From contig CAZNER010000044.1 of NCBI GenBank assembly GCA_964572065.1, forward strand, positions 1-16,241: a stretch of 16,241 nucleotides of DNA, read 5' to 3'. The notes below the pieces were generated by a model. It saw only the letters and a program-made list of their open reading frames with translations. It was not told the origin of the DNA and made no database searches. Below are positions 1-7,927 of the stretch, one piece after another. This DNA comes from CAZNER01 sp964572065 (GTDB lineage Bacteria; Patescibacteriota; Dojkabacteria; JAHIVN01). Position 1 is the first letter of the stretch. Each line of letters opens with the position of its first letter. The translations under genes were made by a program, and so were the position numbers.

Positions 1-707
1 TAAACAGATTCAACTCTCCGATCGGATTGTCTTTGCCGAAACGGTAAAGGAATATTTACTATTAAAGCGGGAAGTAGATTAGTTACCCTGATCTTTTTAT
101 AACCCATACAATTCAATCCTATTGAGAGAATTAAAATTCCACCTGTAACTGTGATTTGGTTTATTATGATACCTGAGAATAGATATTGGAATTCAGTTGC
201 AAGTAAAGTTATAGTTGATTGGTAGATAAGTATTGGTATCGCAGAAAATATCACTCCAATGCCATAAGTAGCACTCAAGGCAATAGCAGTAAAGCCGTCA
301 ATTATAGATTTTGTTAGCAGTATAGAATGGTCTGAGTTTATACCTTCATTTATCGATCCAATTATTGCCATAGATCCAACACAGAAAAAGATTGATGCTG
401 TAATTAATCCTTCTTTAAATTCAGATTTGTCCGTTTTTATTATTTTTTTAAGTTTGTCTGAAAGTTTCATGAAAAAATTTTCTAAATCTATAATTTCTCC
501 GATAATACCTCCAATTACTATGCTAAAGATTAGTAACACAAAATTATCAACTTCAAGTGCCATCTTTAAACCAATTATAATGACAGTGAGACCTATTCCT
601 TGAAATACAATAGTTTTTATTTTGTTCGGCATTTTTTCGTGGAAAATTAATCCGATTAGACCTCCAACTATGACTGCAATTGCGTTAATAATTGTTCCAA
701 CAGGCAT
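1..707 (-). CDS. DUF554 family membrane protein (3'-truncated by window edge)
   Basis: This reading frame starts at the ATG at 707-705 and stays open for 235 codons to the left edge, so its stop lies outside the window. The translation begins MPVGTIINAIAVIVGGLIGL and later has FCVGSMAIIGSINEG, DHSILLTKSIIDG, GIGVIFSAIPILIYQ and NLLPALIV. These match the DUF554 (YdfK/YqgA) family in order. Members are small multi-pass inner-membrane proteins; their transport role is not established, so none is assigned. Hydrophobic segments cover most of the protein, with one charged loop near residues 80-95. The family normally ends close to the LPALIV segment, so most of the gene is present. After it, the last dozen residues (RQRQSDRRVESV) are unusually hydrophilic and the DNA at 15-50 is richer in GC. 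The gene is divergent from lemA and has no Shine-Dalgarno sequence. Confidence 0.88.
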   Translation of the reverse strand, partial: MPVGTIINAIAVIVGGLIGLIFHEKMPNKIKTIVFQGIGLTVIIIGLKMALEVDNFVLLIFSIVIGGIIGEIIDLENFFMKLSDKLKKIIKTDKSEFKEGLITASIFFCVGSMAIIGSINEGINSDHSILLTKSIIDGFTAIALSATYGIGVIFSAIPILIYQSTITLLATEFQYLFSGIIINQITVTGGILILSIGLNCMGYKKIRVTNLLPALIVNIPLPFRQRQSDRRVESV

Positions 708-744
708 AAAAATTATATATAAAATCTAAACTATACACTCGTTG

Positions 745-750
745 ATTATA
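745..750 (-). promoter_or_regulatory. Candidate -10 box for the DUF554 gene
   Basis: The minus strand reads TATAAT here, 37 nt before the ATG at 707. No good -35 hexamer is visible at 16-18 bp. The consensus -10 and the divergent intergenic position are the only support. Confidence 0.4.
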
Positions 751-782
751 ACTGAAATAATGATTGAAATAAATTAGCTTAT

Positions 783-811
783 TTGACAATTTTATCTAGA
801 ATAAATAAGAT
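783..811 (+). promoter_or_regulatory. sigma70-type promoter of lemA
   Basis: A perfect TTGACA (783-788), a 17-bp spacer and TAAGAT (806-811, 4 of 6 consensus bases) end 30 nt before the lemA ATG. The implied 5' leader is about 23 nt. The same -10 to ATG distance recurs at several other genes in this window, which supports the call. Confidence 0.65.
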
Positions 812-841
812 GTGGTAAGTTAATTTATTAATTTTTTATCT

Positions 842-1450
842 ATGGAAATATTTGGTTTATCAGGTGTTTTGTTATTGCTATTAGCCTGTCCATTGATATT
901 AATCATAGCAGTGATAGGTTATTTAATTACTGTTTATAATGGACTTGTAAAACTTAAAGTGTTAGTGGAAGAGGCTTGGAGTGGTATAGATGTTCAATTA
1001 AAAAGGAGATATGATTTGATTCCGAATTTAGTTGAGACTGTAAAAGGTTATGCTAAGCATGAGAGTAAATTATTTGAGAAAGTAGCTGAGCTTAGAACTA
1101 GTGCAATGAAGGCGGAGGGTGCTGAAGACAAGGGAAAAGCCGAAGCTGAATTAGCAAATACTTTGAAAACTGTTTTTGCTGTTGCTGAAAATTATCCAGA
1201 ATTAAAAGCAAATACAAATTTTATGAAATTGCAAGATGAGCTAAGTAGCATTGAGGAAGAAGTGCAAAGTGCAAGAAGATACTATAATGGAGCTGTACGT
1301 GACTTTAATACAAAGCTCCAGGTATTCCCTACTAGTTTGATTGCTGGAATGTTAGGTTTTAAGGCAAGAGAGTTTTTTGAAGCTGCTGAAGAAGAAAGAA
1401 AGAATGTTAAAGTAGATTTTTCAGAGGATAAAAAAGCAGATAAAAAATAA
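842..1450 (+). CDS. lemA: LemA family protein
   Basis: The 202-residue product is a LemA protein: one N-terminal membrane segment (about residues 6-30) followed by a long helical domain expected outside the membrane. Family landmarks are RRYDLIPNLVETVKGYA (55-71), the ELKANTNFMKLQDEL stretch (120-134), and RRYYNGAVRDFNTKLQVFP (145-163). The tail is highly charged and lysine-rich. LemA proteins are widespread but their molecular function is unsettled; they often sit beside a DUF2207 or TPM-domain membrane protein, as here, where the next gene follows after 63 bp on the same strand. The ATG at 842 has no Shine-Dalgarno sequence, but a good promoter ends 30 nt upstream. Length is normal for the family. 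Confidence 0.95.
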   Translation: MEIFGLSGVLLLLLACPLILIIAVIGYLITVYNGLVKLKVLVEEAWSGIDVQLKRRYDLIPNLVETVKGYAKHESKLFEKVAELRTSAMKAEGAEDKGKAEAELANTLKTVFAVAENYPELKANTNFMKLQDELSSIEEEVQSARRYYNGAVRDFNTKLQVFPTSLIAGMLGFKAREFFEAAEEERKNVKVDFSEDKKADKK

Positions 1451-1513
1451 AAGTTACTTAGAAGGTCAATTTTAACAAGGCTTAGTTGTAGGCTTTATAG
1501 TTTTTTATTAAAT

Positions 1514-3535
1514 ATGAAAAAGTTAAGAATTATCCCTCTTGTTTTATTATGTTTGAGTTTTTTTCAATTTAGCATTTCAGAAGTAAATGCTTCAGGAAGT
1601 TTATATATTGAAGATTATAGTGTTGAGGTAGTCGTAAAGGAAGATTCGACTTTTGATGTTTCTGAAACAATTTCATATAGAGCTACTGGAGAATTTCATA
1701 GAATATATCGGGAAATTACACTTTTGGACAAAGTGGCTGTAGAGAGATGCCAAAATGATGCTTCATTACAGTGTGGGGGATTTTCCTATATTACCATAAT
1801 GGGAGTATATGATAGTGATGGTGATAAACTAGATGAAGACGAATATACTCTTGAAACTGTTTCTTATGGAAGTGAAGATAGATTGAAGGTTCAATGGGAA
1901 TATGCTCCAGAAGGAAGAGATTTTGATAATGAAATATTCACATGGACTGTTGAATATAAAGTGTATGGCGGAATCGGATATTTCAATAATTATGATTTAT
2001 TTTACTGGGATGTTTTCTACCCAGATAGAGATTATAAGGTTGAGGACGCAAACTTCAATATAAGTTTTCCTGAAGATATAGATTTTGAAGAAGATGATTT
2101 ATCTGTTTTAGCTCAGTATGCTGATTATGATTATACTTATGAATATGATGATTTAGATTATTCACTTAGCATAGATACTCAGGATTTACCTCCTTATGAA
2201 GATTTTACTGTATTGTTAAAATTTCCCCAAAATATTATTCAGAAGTATGCAACTTTAAATTTGGATTTAGAGCCGGAAGTCCAGGATATGTGGATTGACG
2301 GGATACAAATTTTAAATGTAAGTGATACATTTAATGGAATTCCGCCTGGCAGTCATAGTTTCGAATTTACAGCTTCTGGTTACGAACCGAAAGAATTTTC
2401 TATGAGTTTGGATTCCGGAGAAGTGAGGGATTTAGAAGTGCATTTAGAAATGACACTAGCCGAAAAGTTGAAGATAATTTCTATTATATTAGTAAATATA
2501 TTTTCTTGTCTTGGGGGGATTGGAATTATTGTATTTATAATTATTAGATATTACAAAAAAGGGAAAGATAAAGGTGGCAGGAAGACAGTTGTTCCTTGGT
2601 TTAAGCCTCCTGAAGGTATTTCTCCTGTAATCGTTGGATCAATTAAAGACGAAAAGGTTCATATGGCGGATATTACATCGACAATTATTAATGCAGCGGT
2701 TCGGGGATTTATAAAGATAAAAGAAATTAAGAAGAAGAAATATAAGTTAATAAAGCAAAAGGAATTTAAGTCTGGTAGTGCCATTTTAGGTCATAGAGTT
2801 GATTATAAAGTTTTGGATTCTGTTGAAGTAAAGATTTTGAATGATATTTTTGGTTCAAAAAATGAGGTAGGGACAGATGAATTAAAGAATAAGTTTTATC
2901 TAAAGATTCACAGCATTAAAGATAAAATTTATTCTGACATGGTAAATCGCAATTATTTTGAAAAAAGACCTGATAGGGTAAGGAATAAACAGTTAGTAAT
3001 AGGTATATTGATGTTATTTTTCGGGTTTGGATCGACTATTGCTTTATCATTTTTATCTGTATTCACCTGCGGTCCGTCATTATTTATAGCTGGTATTGTA
3101 AAGTTAATATTTTCATTTTTTATGCCGGCGAAGACTGAAAAGGGTACTGATATTTATGAGAAATGTAAAGGATTTAGGATGTTTTTATATACAGCAGAAA
3201 GATTTAAGTTGCAGAAGTTAACGCCTGAGAAATTTGAAAAGTTTTTACCTTATGCAATGGTGTTTGGTGTAGAAAAACAGTGGGCGAAAAATTTTAAGGA
3301 TATTTATAATCAGCCTCCGGAGTGGTATGAAGGGAGATCTCCATGGACAACATTTAACACTCTTTATTTAATTAATTCACTTTCAACAATGAATTCGAGT
3401 GTGGGGAAAGCTTTAGCATCATCCCCAGCAAGTTCTTCTTCAGGGTTTAGTGGAGGCGGATGGAGCGGAGGCGGCGGTTTCTCTGGAGGATTTAGTGGAG
3501 GCGGAGGAGGCGGAGGCGGAGGAGGAATGTCGTAA
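1514..3535 (+). CDS. DUF2207 membrane protein with PEGA-like insert and Gly-rich tail
   Basis: The 673-residue product has a signal peptide (about 1-27) followed by an extracytoplasmic DUF2207 domain that includes the RIYREI motif (63-68) and an acidic, Tyr/Asp-rich region (185-217). At 246-312 lies a PEGA-like beta module, with MWIDGIQ, IPPGSHSFEFTASGY and a closing VHLEM strand. A membrane segment follows (319-346), then the typical PPEGISPVIVGSI opening of the cytoplasmic part (365-377), a paired membrane hairpin (about 493-538), and PWTTFNTLY. The C-terminus (644-673) is almost all Gly and Ser with ten consecutive Gly. The DUF2207 family is uncharacterised, and its glycine tail and pairing with LemA are common. 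It lies 63 bp downstream of lemA and is probably cotranscribed. No Shine-Dalgarno sequence is seen. Confidence 0.9.
   Translation: MKKLRIIPLVLLCLSFFQFSISEVNASGSLYIEDYSVEVVVKEDSTFDVSETISYRATGEFHRIYREITLLDKVAVERCQNDASLQCGGFSYITIMGVYDSDGDKLDEDEYTLETVSYGSEDRLKVQWEYAPEGRDFDNEIFTWTVEYKVYGGIGYFNNYDLFYWDVFYPDRDYKVEDANFNISFPEDIDFEEDDLSVLAQYADYDYTYEYDDLDYSLSIDTQDLPPYEDFTVLLKFPQNIIQKYATLNLDLEPEVQDMWIDGIQILNVSDTFNGIPPGSHSFEFTASGYEPKEFSMSLDSGEVRDLEVHLEMTLAEKLKIISIILVNIFSCLGGIGIIVFIIIRYYKKGKDKGGRKTVVPWFKPPEGISPVIVGSIKDEKVHMADITSTIINAAVRGFIKIKEIKKKKYKLIKQKEFKSGSAILGHRVDYKVLDSVEVKILNDIFGSKNEVGTDELKNKFYLKIHSIKDKIYSDMVNRNYFEKRPDRVRNKQLVIGILMLFFGFGSTIALSFLSVFTCGPSLFIAGIVKLIFSFFMPAKTEKGTDIYEKCKGFRMFLYTAERFKLQKLTPEKFEKFLPYAMVFGVEKQWAKNFKDIYNQPPEWYEGRSPWTTFNTLYLINSLSTMNSSVGKALASSPASSSSGFSGGGWSGGGGFSGGFSGGGGGGGGGGMS
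3449..3532 (+). repeat. GGAGGC-type low-complexity tract encoding the Gly-rich tail
   Basis: The DNA is dominated by GGA/GGC/GGT glycine codons, with repeated GGAGGCGG units and far more GC than its surroundings. It encodes the polyglycine C-terminus of the DUF2207 protein. Such tracts can change length by slippage. Confidence 0.7.
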
Positions 3536-3550
3536 AAAAATGGGTTGTAG

Positions 3551-3569
3551 AGTCTTATACAGGAAGACT
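3551..3569 (+). repeat. Small inverted repeat after the DUF2207 gene
   Basis: AGTCTT and AAGACT form a 6-bp stem with a 7-nt loop, 15 bp after the stop codon. No T-run follows, so this is not a canonical intrinsic terminator, but it may mark the transcript end. Confidence 0.3.
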
Positions 3570-3650
3570 TACCGGAATTGATCCTATGTGTTTTAAAAAT
3601 ATTTAATAATTTAGAGTTTATCTTTCTCCTTTATCTTCATTTCAATTTTA

Positions 3651-3659
3651 TGCTAATAT
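3651..3659 (+). promoter_or_regulatory. Extended -10 promoter of the acyl-CoA synthetase-like gene
   Basis: The sequence TGCTAATAT has the TGn extension and a TAATAT -10 hexamer (3654-3659), ending 30 nt before the ATG at 3690. An identical TGCTAATAT at the same distance precedes the HD-domain gene at 10342. No clear -35 is present. Confidence 0.5.
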
Positions 3660-3689
3660 ATTATTGTTATTATTAATTAGCATTAATTT

Positions 3690-5843
3690 ATGACTGCCCA
3701 AGATTCAAATATAACATCATTATTGTATCCAAATTCAATAGCAATTACCGGAGCTACTATAAATCCGGAGGATTTGGGGTCATATATATTAAGAAATATT
3801 ATCTTTTCTCAATATAAAGGGCGGATATTCCCTGTAAATAACAGACTATCGAAATTATATGAGTTTGATACATATGATTCAATAAGAGATATAAAAGAAG
3901 AGATAGATTTGGCAATTTTAGCTACTGCTTCTGATAAAGTAATTGATGATATTTACGATTGTACAAGAGCTAATGTTAAGAGTATTTGTATAGCATCTAG
4001 CGGATTTGCTGAAACTGGTCAAAATGGTTTACTGCTTCAGAAAAAGATAACTAGAATGGCCAATGAAGCAGGTATTAGACTGATTGGACCTAATTCATTA
4101 GGATTAATATCAACTACAAAGAGTTTAAATGCAACTTTTAGTCCAGCTCTTCCGAAAAATGGTAAGAGTGTTTTTATTTCACAGTCAGGTGCATTGATAA
4201 ATGCGTTGATCGAATATTCAAAATTTTATTCTTTAGGAATTTCTGAGATTATCGGTTTAGGCAATAAGGCGGATGTAAATGAAATTGATTTATTGAAATA
4301 TTATTCAACTTTGAGAAGTGATGGACAACCAAATGTTTTAGGGTGTTATTTAGAAAACATTTCAGATGGTAGAGAGTTTGTAGATGTAGCGCAGAAATTT
4401 ACTAGAGATATTCCATTTGTTACTTTAATTCCTTCTGAATCTCCAAGAACCCGTGAATATATATATTCGCATTCAGGATCGATACTTCAAAAAGATGTAA
4501 TTATTGATTTAGCACTTGAACAGTCAGGAGCTATTAAAGTTTATACTCAGGATCAGTTATATGATCTCATGTTGGCTTTTTCTTGGCAGGTGATCCCAAG
4601 AGGGAATAATGTAGCTGTGATATCTAATGCAGGCAGTGGTTTAATTCTTGCTATTGAACAGATTTATAGAAAAGGACTAAGAGTTGTTAATTTCTCGACT
4701 GAAGTGAAAAAGATGCTTTTGAATGAACTGGATTGGAAAGGGCAAAGTGCAGGGGTTGTTGATTTGGGTGGTGAAGCTTTATCACTAAAGTACCTAAAAG
4801 CGTTAGATATAGTACTTGGTGATCATGATGTAAATTCTGTTTTAGTTATACTTTCTCCCCAGATTATGACTCAAATTGAGGAGTCAGCAGAATCTATTGG
4901 AAGATTGGCAAGGGAGCATGGGAAAACTGTCATAGCTGCATTTATGGGATATGAGGAAGTTGAAAAAGGAATGAAGGCTCTCTCTAAATATTTTATTCCT
5001 GCCTATAATAGTGTAGACAGAGCAGTATTTGCTCTATCTGAGATGTACCATTATTTTAAAATAAAAGAGGAGGGAATCGATATAATTACGAAATTTTCCT
5101 ATCAGAAACCTCTTGAGAAGGAGAGAAGCATAAAGATATTAGAGATGATTGAACAGGCTAGAGTGAATAAGAATACAGAGCTTGATTTGGATGAGTGTTT
5201 GAAAATATTGAAGATATATGAAATAAAAGTTAAGAATATTAAAAAAATTAAAAGTTTGAAAAGTTTAATAACTTTCGCAAATGAGCAGGGATACCCAGTT
5301 GAATTTTATTGTAAAACCACAAAGAAAGGGAAGGTTATGAAGAGTAAGAAGAAGGCAAAGGAAATTTATGAGAAGCATTTTAAAAAGAAAAAAGAAAATA
5401 AAGAGCATAAATTTGAGGATCATATTGTAAAAAGGATATATGAAAGGAAAAAGAATTTTAGGATATTAATTCAAAAAGATACTTATTATGAGCATATGGA
5501 CAAAGGCTTGACTTATAAAGATTTAGAAAATTTAAGCTTTGGACATGTATTGGAAGTAAAAATAGATGAAGCTGATCCAGAAGGATTTTTTAAAGTTTTA
5601 CTTCCTGTGAACAGAACCAGTGTTGAAAATTGTTTGGATAAGTCGAACTTTGTTGAATCTTTTGGTTGCAAATCGGGGGTAAAATATGAAAATTTAAAAG
5701 AGGATATTATTGCTCTTATTCGTAAAATATGTAAAATTCCTATAGATTTTCCACAGATTTTATGGATGAGTGTGAACTGTATAGTTGATAAGGGGAAGAT
5801 AGTAATTGTTAATTCAAGGATTAAGTTAGATTTGGTGGTTTGA
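3690..5843 (+). CDS. ADP-forming acyl-CoA synthetase-like protein with degenerate ATP-grasp domain
   Basis: The 717-residue product has the layout of fused ADP-forming acetyl/acyl-CoA synthetases (alpha then beta). Residues 8-140 are a CoA-binding Rossmann domain (SIAITGAT near the start, GPNSLGLIS at 133-141). Residues 158-300 are the ligase domain, with FISQSGALINAL (162-173) and SHSGS at 260-264. H261 there aligns with the histidine phosphorylated in archaeal alpha subunits. A second Rossmann-like domain spans 306-455 (AVISNAGSG). The rest (about 497-717) follows the ATP-grasp part in outline (GYPVEFYCK, RILIQKDTYY, LWMSVNCIVDKGKIVIV). It lacks the glycine-rich GLGG-type segment, and the usual LDINPL is SVNCI. 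It also carries a Lys-rich stretch (543-570). The protein may bind CoA or an acyl-CoA without making ATP; that is inference. TGA and TAA stops are adjacent at the end. Confidence 0.8.
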   Translation: MTAQDSNITSLLYPNSIAITGATINPEDLGSYILRNIIFSQYKGRIFPVNNRLSKLYEFDTYDSIRDIKEEIDLAILATASDKVIDDIYDCTRANVKSICIASSGFAETGQNGLLLQKKITRMANEAGIRLIGPNSLGLISTTKSLNATFSPALPKNGKSVFISQSGALINALIEYSKFYSLGISEIIGLGNKADVNEIDLLKYYSTLRSDGQPNVLGCYLENISDGREFVDVAQKFTRDIPFVTLIPSESPRTREYIYSHSGSILQKDVIIDLALEQSGAIKVYTQDQLYDLMLAFSWQVIPRGNNVAVISNAGSGLILAIEQIYRKGLRVVNFSTEVKKMLLNELDWKGQSAGVVDLGGEALSLKYLKALDIVLGDHDVNSVLVILSPQIMTQIEESAESIGRLAREHGKTVIAAFMGYEEVEKGMKALSKYFIPAYNSVDRAVFALSEMYHYFKIKEEGIDIITKFSYQKPLEKERSIKILEMIEQARVNKNTELDLDECLKILKIYEIKVKNIKKIKSLKSLITFANEQGYPVEFYCKTTKKGKVMKSKKKAKEIYEKHFKKKKENKEHKFEDHIVKRIYERKKNFRILIQKDTYYEHMDKGLTYKDLENLSFGHVLEVKIDEADPEGFFKVLLPVNRTSVENCLDKSNFVESFGCKSGVKYENLKEDIIALIRKICKIPIDFPQILWMSVNCIVDKGKIVIVNSRIKLDLVV

Positions 5844-5910
5844 TAAGTGTTATTCCCAGCCTCATTAAATACCTTATTTGTAGATGAAGTTAATTGAGTT
5901 TAGATGATGA

Positions 5911-5939
5911 GTGCCAAGTAGTTTTTTGTCTGGTATAAT
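5911..5939 (+). promoter_or_regulatory. Promoter of the NYN-SecD-SecF-ASCH run
   Basis: GTGCCA (5911-5916, 4 of 6 to TTGACA), a 17-bp spacer and a perfect TATAAT (5934-5939) with the TGG extension (5931-5933) form a strong extended -10 promoter. It ends 35 nt before the ATG at 5974 and lies downstream of the GTG at 5911, so that GTG would not be in the transcript. Confidence 0.65.
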
Positions 5940-5973
5940 AAGAATATTAATTAATTTATTAAAATATATATTT

Positions 5974-6483
5974 ATGATTTATAGGAATAAAGATCAGAGA
6001 GTGGCTGTTTTAGTAGATGTACAGAATATGTATTATAGTGCAAAGCATTTATATAAAGCTAAAGTAAATTTTAAAAATTTACTAGTTGATTGTGTGGCTA
6101 AAAGAGTTTTAATTAGAGCAATCGCTTACGTTATAAAAACAGATACAGTAGAAAAAGAGAAGGATTTTTTTGGAGCTTTAAATAAGGCAGGTTTTGAGGT
6201 TAAAGAAAAAGACTTGCAGATTTTTCCAGGTGGTGCAAAAAAAGGTGACTGGGATGTTGGCATAACAATGGATGCAATTAGAATTGGGAAGAAGATTGAT
6301 TCTGTAATACTAGTAAGCGGAGATGGAGATTATATACCTTTAGTAAGATATCTTCAATTATCAGAAGGATGTTTAGTTGAAGCATTCGCATTCGAAAAAA
6401 CATGTTCGAAGGATTTAATTGAAGCTGTAGATGATTTTGTTGATATGGGAGAGAAGAAAGTTAGATATTTATTAAGAAGATAA
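5974..6483 (+). CDS. NYN domain (LabA/DUF88-type) putative nuclease
   Basis: With the ATG at 5974 the product is 169 residues and begins MIYRNKDQRVAVLVDVQN, the normal start of a NYN/DUF88 domain. The PIN-like acidic residues are present: D15 in VLVDVQN, D92/D94/D100 in GDWDVGITMD, and D117/D119 in VSGDGDY. NYN domains are Mg-dependent ribonuclease folds; the substrate here is unknown. The frame is open upstream to a GTG at 5911 (190 residues). That extension would start upstream of the TATAAT at 5934 and adds a hydrophobic segment foreign to the family, so the shorter start is preferred. The next gene begins 30 bp later on the same strand, so this is probably the first gene of an operon with the SecD-like, SecF-like and ASCH-like genes. 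Confidence 0.88.
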   Translation: MIYRNKDQRVAVLVDVQNMYYSAKHLYKAKVNFKNLLVDCVAKRVLIRAIAYVIKTDTVEKEKDFFGALNKAGFEVKEKDLQIFPGGAKKGDWDVGITMDAIRIGKKIDSVILVSGDGDYIPLVRYLQLSEGCLVEAFAFEKTCSKDLIEAVDDFVDMGEKKVRYLLRR

Positions 6484-6504
6484 AAAATTGATAATTTCAA
6501 TTTT
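6484..6504 (+). repeat. AT-rich hairpin between the NYN and SecD-like genes
   Basis: AAAATTGA and TCAATTTT form a perfect 8-bp stem with a 5-nt loop, directly after the NYN stop codon. The stem is all AT except one G-C pair. It could act as a weak attenuator or processing site inside the operon. It is not a canonical terminator. Confidence 0.35.
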
Positions 6505-6513
6505 CCTCTTGAA

Positions 6514-7923
6514 ATGATAAAATCCTTAATCAGATATATGATAGATAATTTTATGAAGAAGGAATATATTTTCTATTTATTAGTATTATTTTCAGTATTT
6601 GCTGCTGTTATAATTATTTGGCCTCACTTCTGGGTCAATCTGGATATTGGAGCGTTTCATTATCATAGACTTTGGAAAGGTCCGAACTTGGATGATTTAT
6701 CCGGAGGAAGATATGAATATAATTTTGATTTAGAACTCGGAAAAGATTTTTCAGAAAGATCAAATTTACTTTATAAGGTTAATTTTGATGATAACTCAGT
6801 AGATAAAAGAGAGAAAATTGAGGAGGTAGTTGGAATGTTACAGAATAGGTTGAGGGATATTGGATATAGTGAAAGTGTAGTAGGTTTTTATAAGAAGGAG
6901 GATAATTATTTTATTACTAGCGAGATAGAAGAAGGATCAAGTGAGATTGGAGATAATAAAGAGGTGATTTTCTCTAAGGGGAAAATGGAATTTTGGGGAG
7001 AAAAGGGAGAAGAAATTGTAGCTGAAGAAGATGATGAAGATAGTGAGGAAGAATCTGATCCCTTAAGAGAATATATTAAAGAAAATTTTGTGAATTTAGG
7101 AATAGATGGAAATGAGATAAAGGGTTATAAAACAGGTGAAGCTGATGAATCCTCTTATTTAAGAGTTGTGTTAGAAGAAGAGCAATCTAAAAATTTAACA
7201 AATCAGATTTATAGTTTTTATGGCAAATCTTTAATCATTGTTATTGATGATCAGGTATTCTATATAGATGGATCAGATTTATCAGAAACTGTTCAGATTT
7301 ACCAAGAGGCTAAAAGTATAAAAATAGCAGGAATCCCGGATGAAGAACAGGCCAATTTATATGGATCAGTTGTTAAAAATGGTCCTCTTCCCGTTGATTT
7401 AGAGTTTGTAGAGAGTACTGATTTAAGTCCCCTTTATGATAAAGATATTTTAAGAATTGTATTGATAGCAATAATAGGGATTTTTATATTGTTTTCTTTT
7501 GGGTATATTTTGTTATTTAAATTAAATGGTGCGGTTGGTATGATTTGTGTAGGTTTATATTTATTATTTACCATTGCTCTACTCAAAATTGTTCCTATCA
7601 AGATAACCTCTGGTGTTATTTTTTCTTTACTGATTACTATTAGTTCCTATATTGGGGTGTTAAGTTTGTCTTTAAAAAGTATGTTTAACAAGAAGGAAGA
7701 TGGAGAAGATAAAATATTGTTTCTTACTGATAAAAAAGTCGAGAATTTATTTGATAATATAGTTATTATCAGTTTGATTTTTTCCTTTGTGTTAATATTA
7801 TTCGCTGTGTGGCAGATGAAGTATATAGGCATTATTATCTTAACTGGTAGTATGTTGGCTTTAGTTATTCACAAAGGGATTTATCCTTTCTGTTATAAAT
7901 TTATGAATTTTATTAAAAGATAA
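6514..7923 (+). CDS. Divergent SecD-like translocase subunit
   Basis: The 469-residue protein follows the SecD plan: a first membrane segment (about 17-37), a large extracytoplasmic region (40-310), then five membrane segments (about 313-331, 338-358, 366-388, 413-432, 436-456). SecD-like landmarks are DDLSGGRYEYNFDL (60-73, cf. LDLKGG), NRLRDIGYSE (111-120, cf. NRVDALGVSEP) and NGPLPVDLEFVES (289-301, cf. GALPVPLEIVE). SecD uses proton motive force with SecF to help release exported proteins. Here the segment aligned to the family's GMAVDANVLIFERI is TISSYIGVLSLSLKSM, so the intramembrane Asp is missing. An acidic insert (EEDDEDSEEESD, 171-182) is also unusual. The identity is from fold order and motifs, not strong identity. 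A paralogue next to a normal SecDF elsewhere in the genome is possible. Confidence 0.7.
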   Translation: MIKSLIRYMIDNFMKKEYIFYLLVLFSVFAAVIIIWPHFWVNLDIGAFHYHRLWKGPNLDDLSGGRYEYNFDLELGKDFSERSNLLYKVNFDDNSVDKREKIEEVVGMLQNRLRDIGYSESVVGFYKKEDNYFITSEIEEGSSEIGDNKEVIFSKGKMEFWGEKGEEIVAEEDDEDSEEESDPLREYIKENFVNLGIDGNEIKGYKTGEADESSYLRVVLEEEQSKNLTNQIYSFYGKSLIIVIDDQVFYIDGSDLSETVQIYQEAKSIKIAGIPDEEQANLYGSVVKNGPLPVDLEFVESTDLSPLYDKDILRIVLIAIIGIFILFSFGYILLFKLNGAVGMICVGLYLLFTIALLKIVPIKITSGVIFSLLITISSYIGVLSLSLKSMFNKKEDGEDKILFLTDKKVENLFDNIVIISLIFSFVLILFAVWQMKYIGIIILTGSMLALVIHKGIYPFCYKFMNFIKR

Positions 7924-7927
7924 ATAT

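Noticed and set aside
3449..3532. Glycine-codon repeat as a possible CRISPR or tandem-repeat array
   Set aside because: The repeats are codon-level (GGA/GGC), have no spacers, and are in frame with the polyglycine tail common in DUF2207 proteins.
7647..7832. Minus-strand 61-codon open frame inside the SecD-like gene
   Set aside because: It lies wholly within a better-supported coding region on the other strand, and its translation is a low-complexity shadow with no family resemblance.
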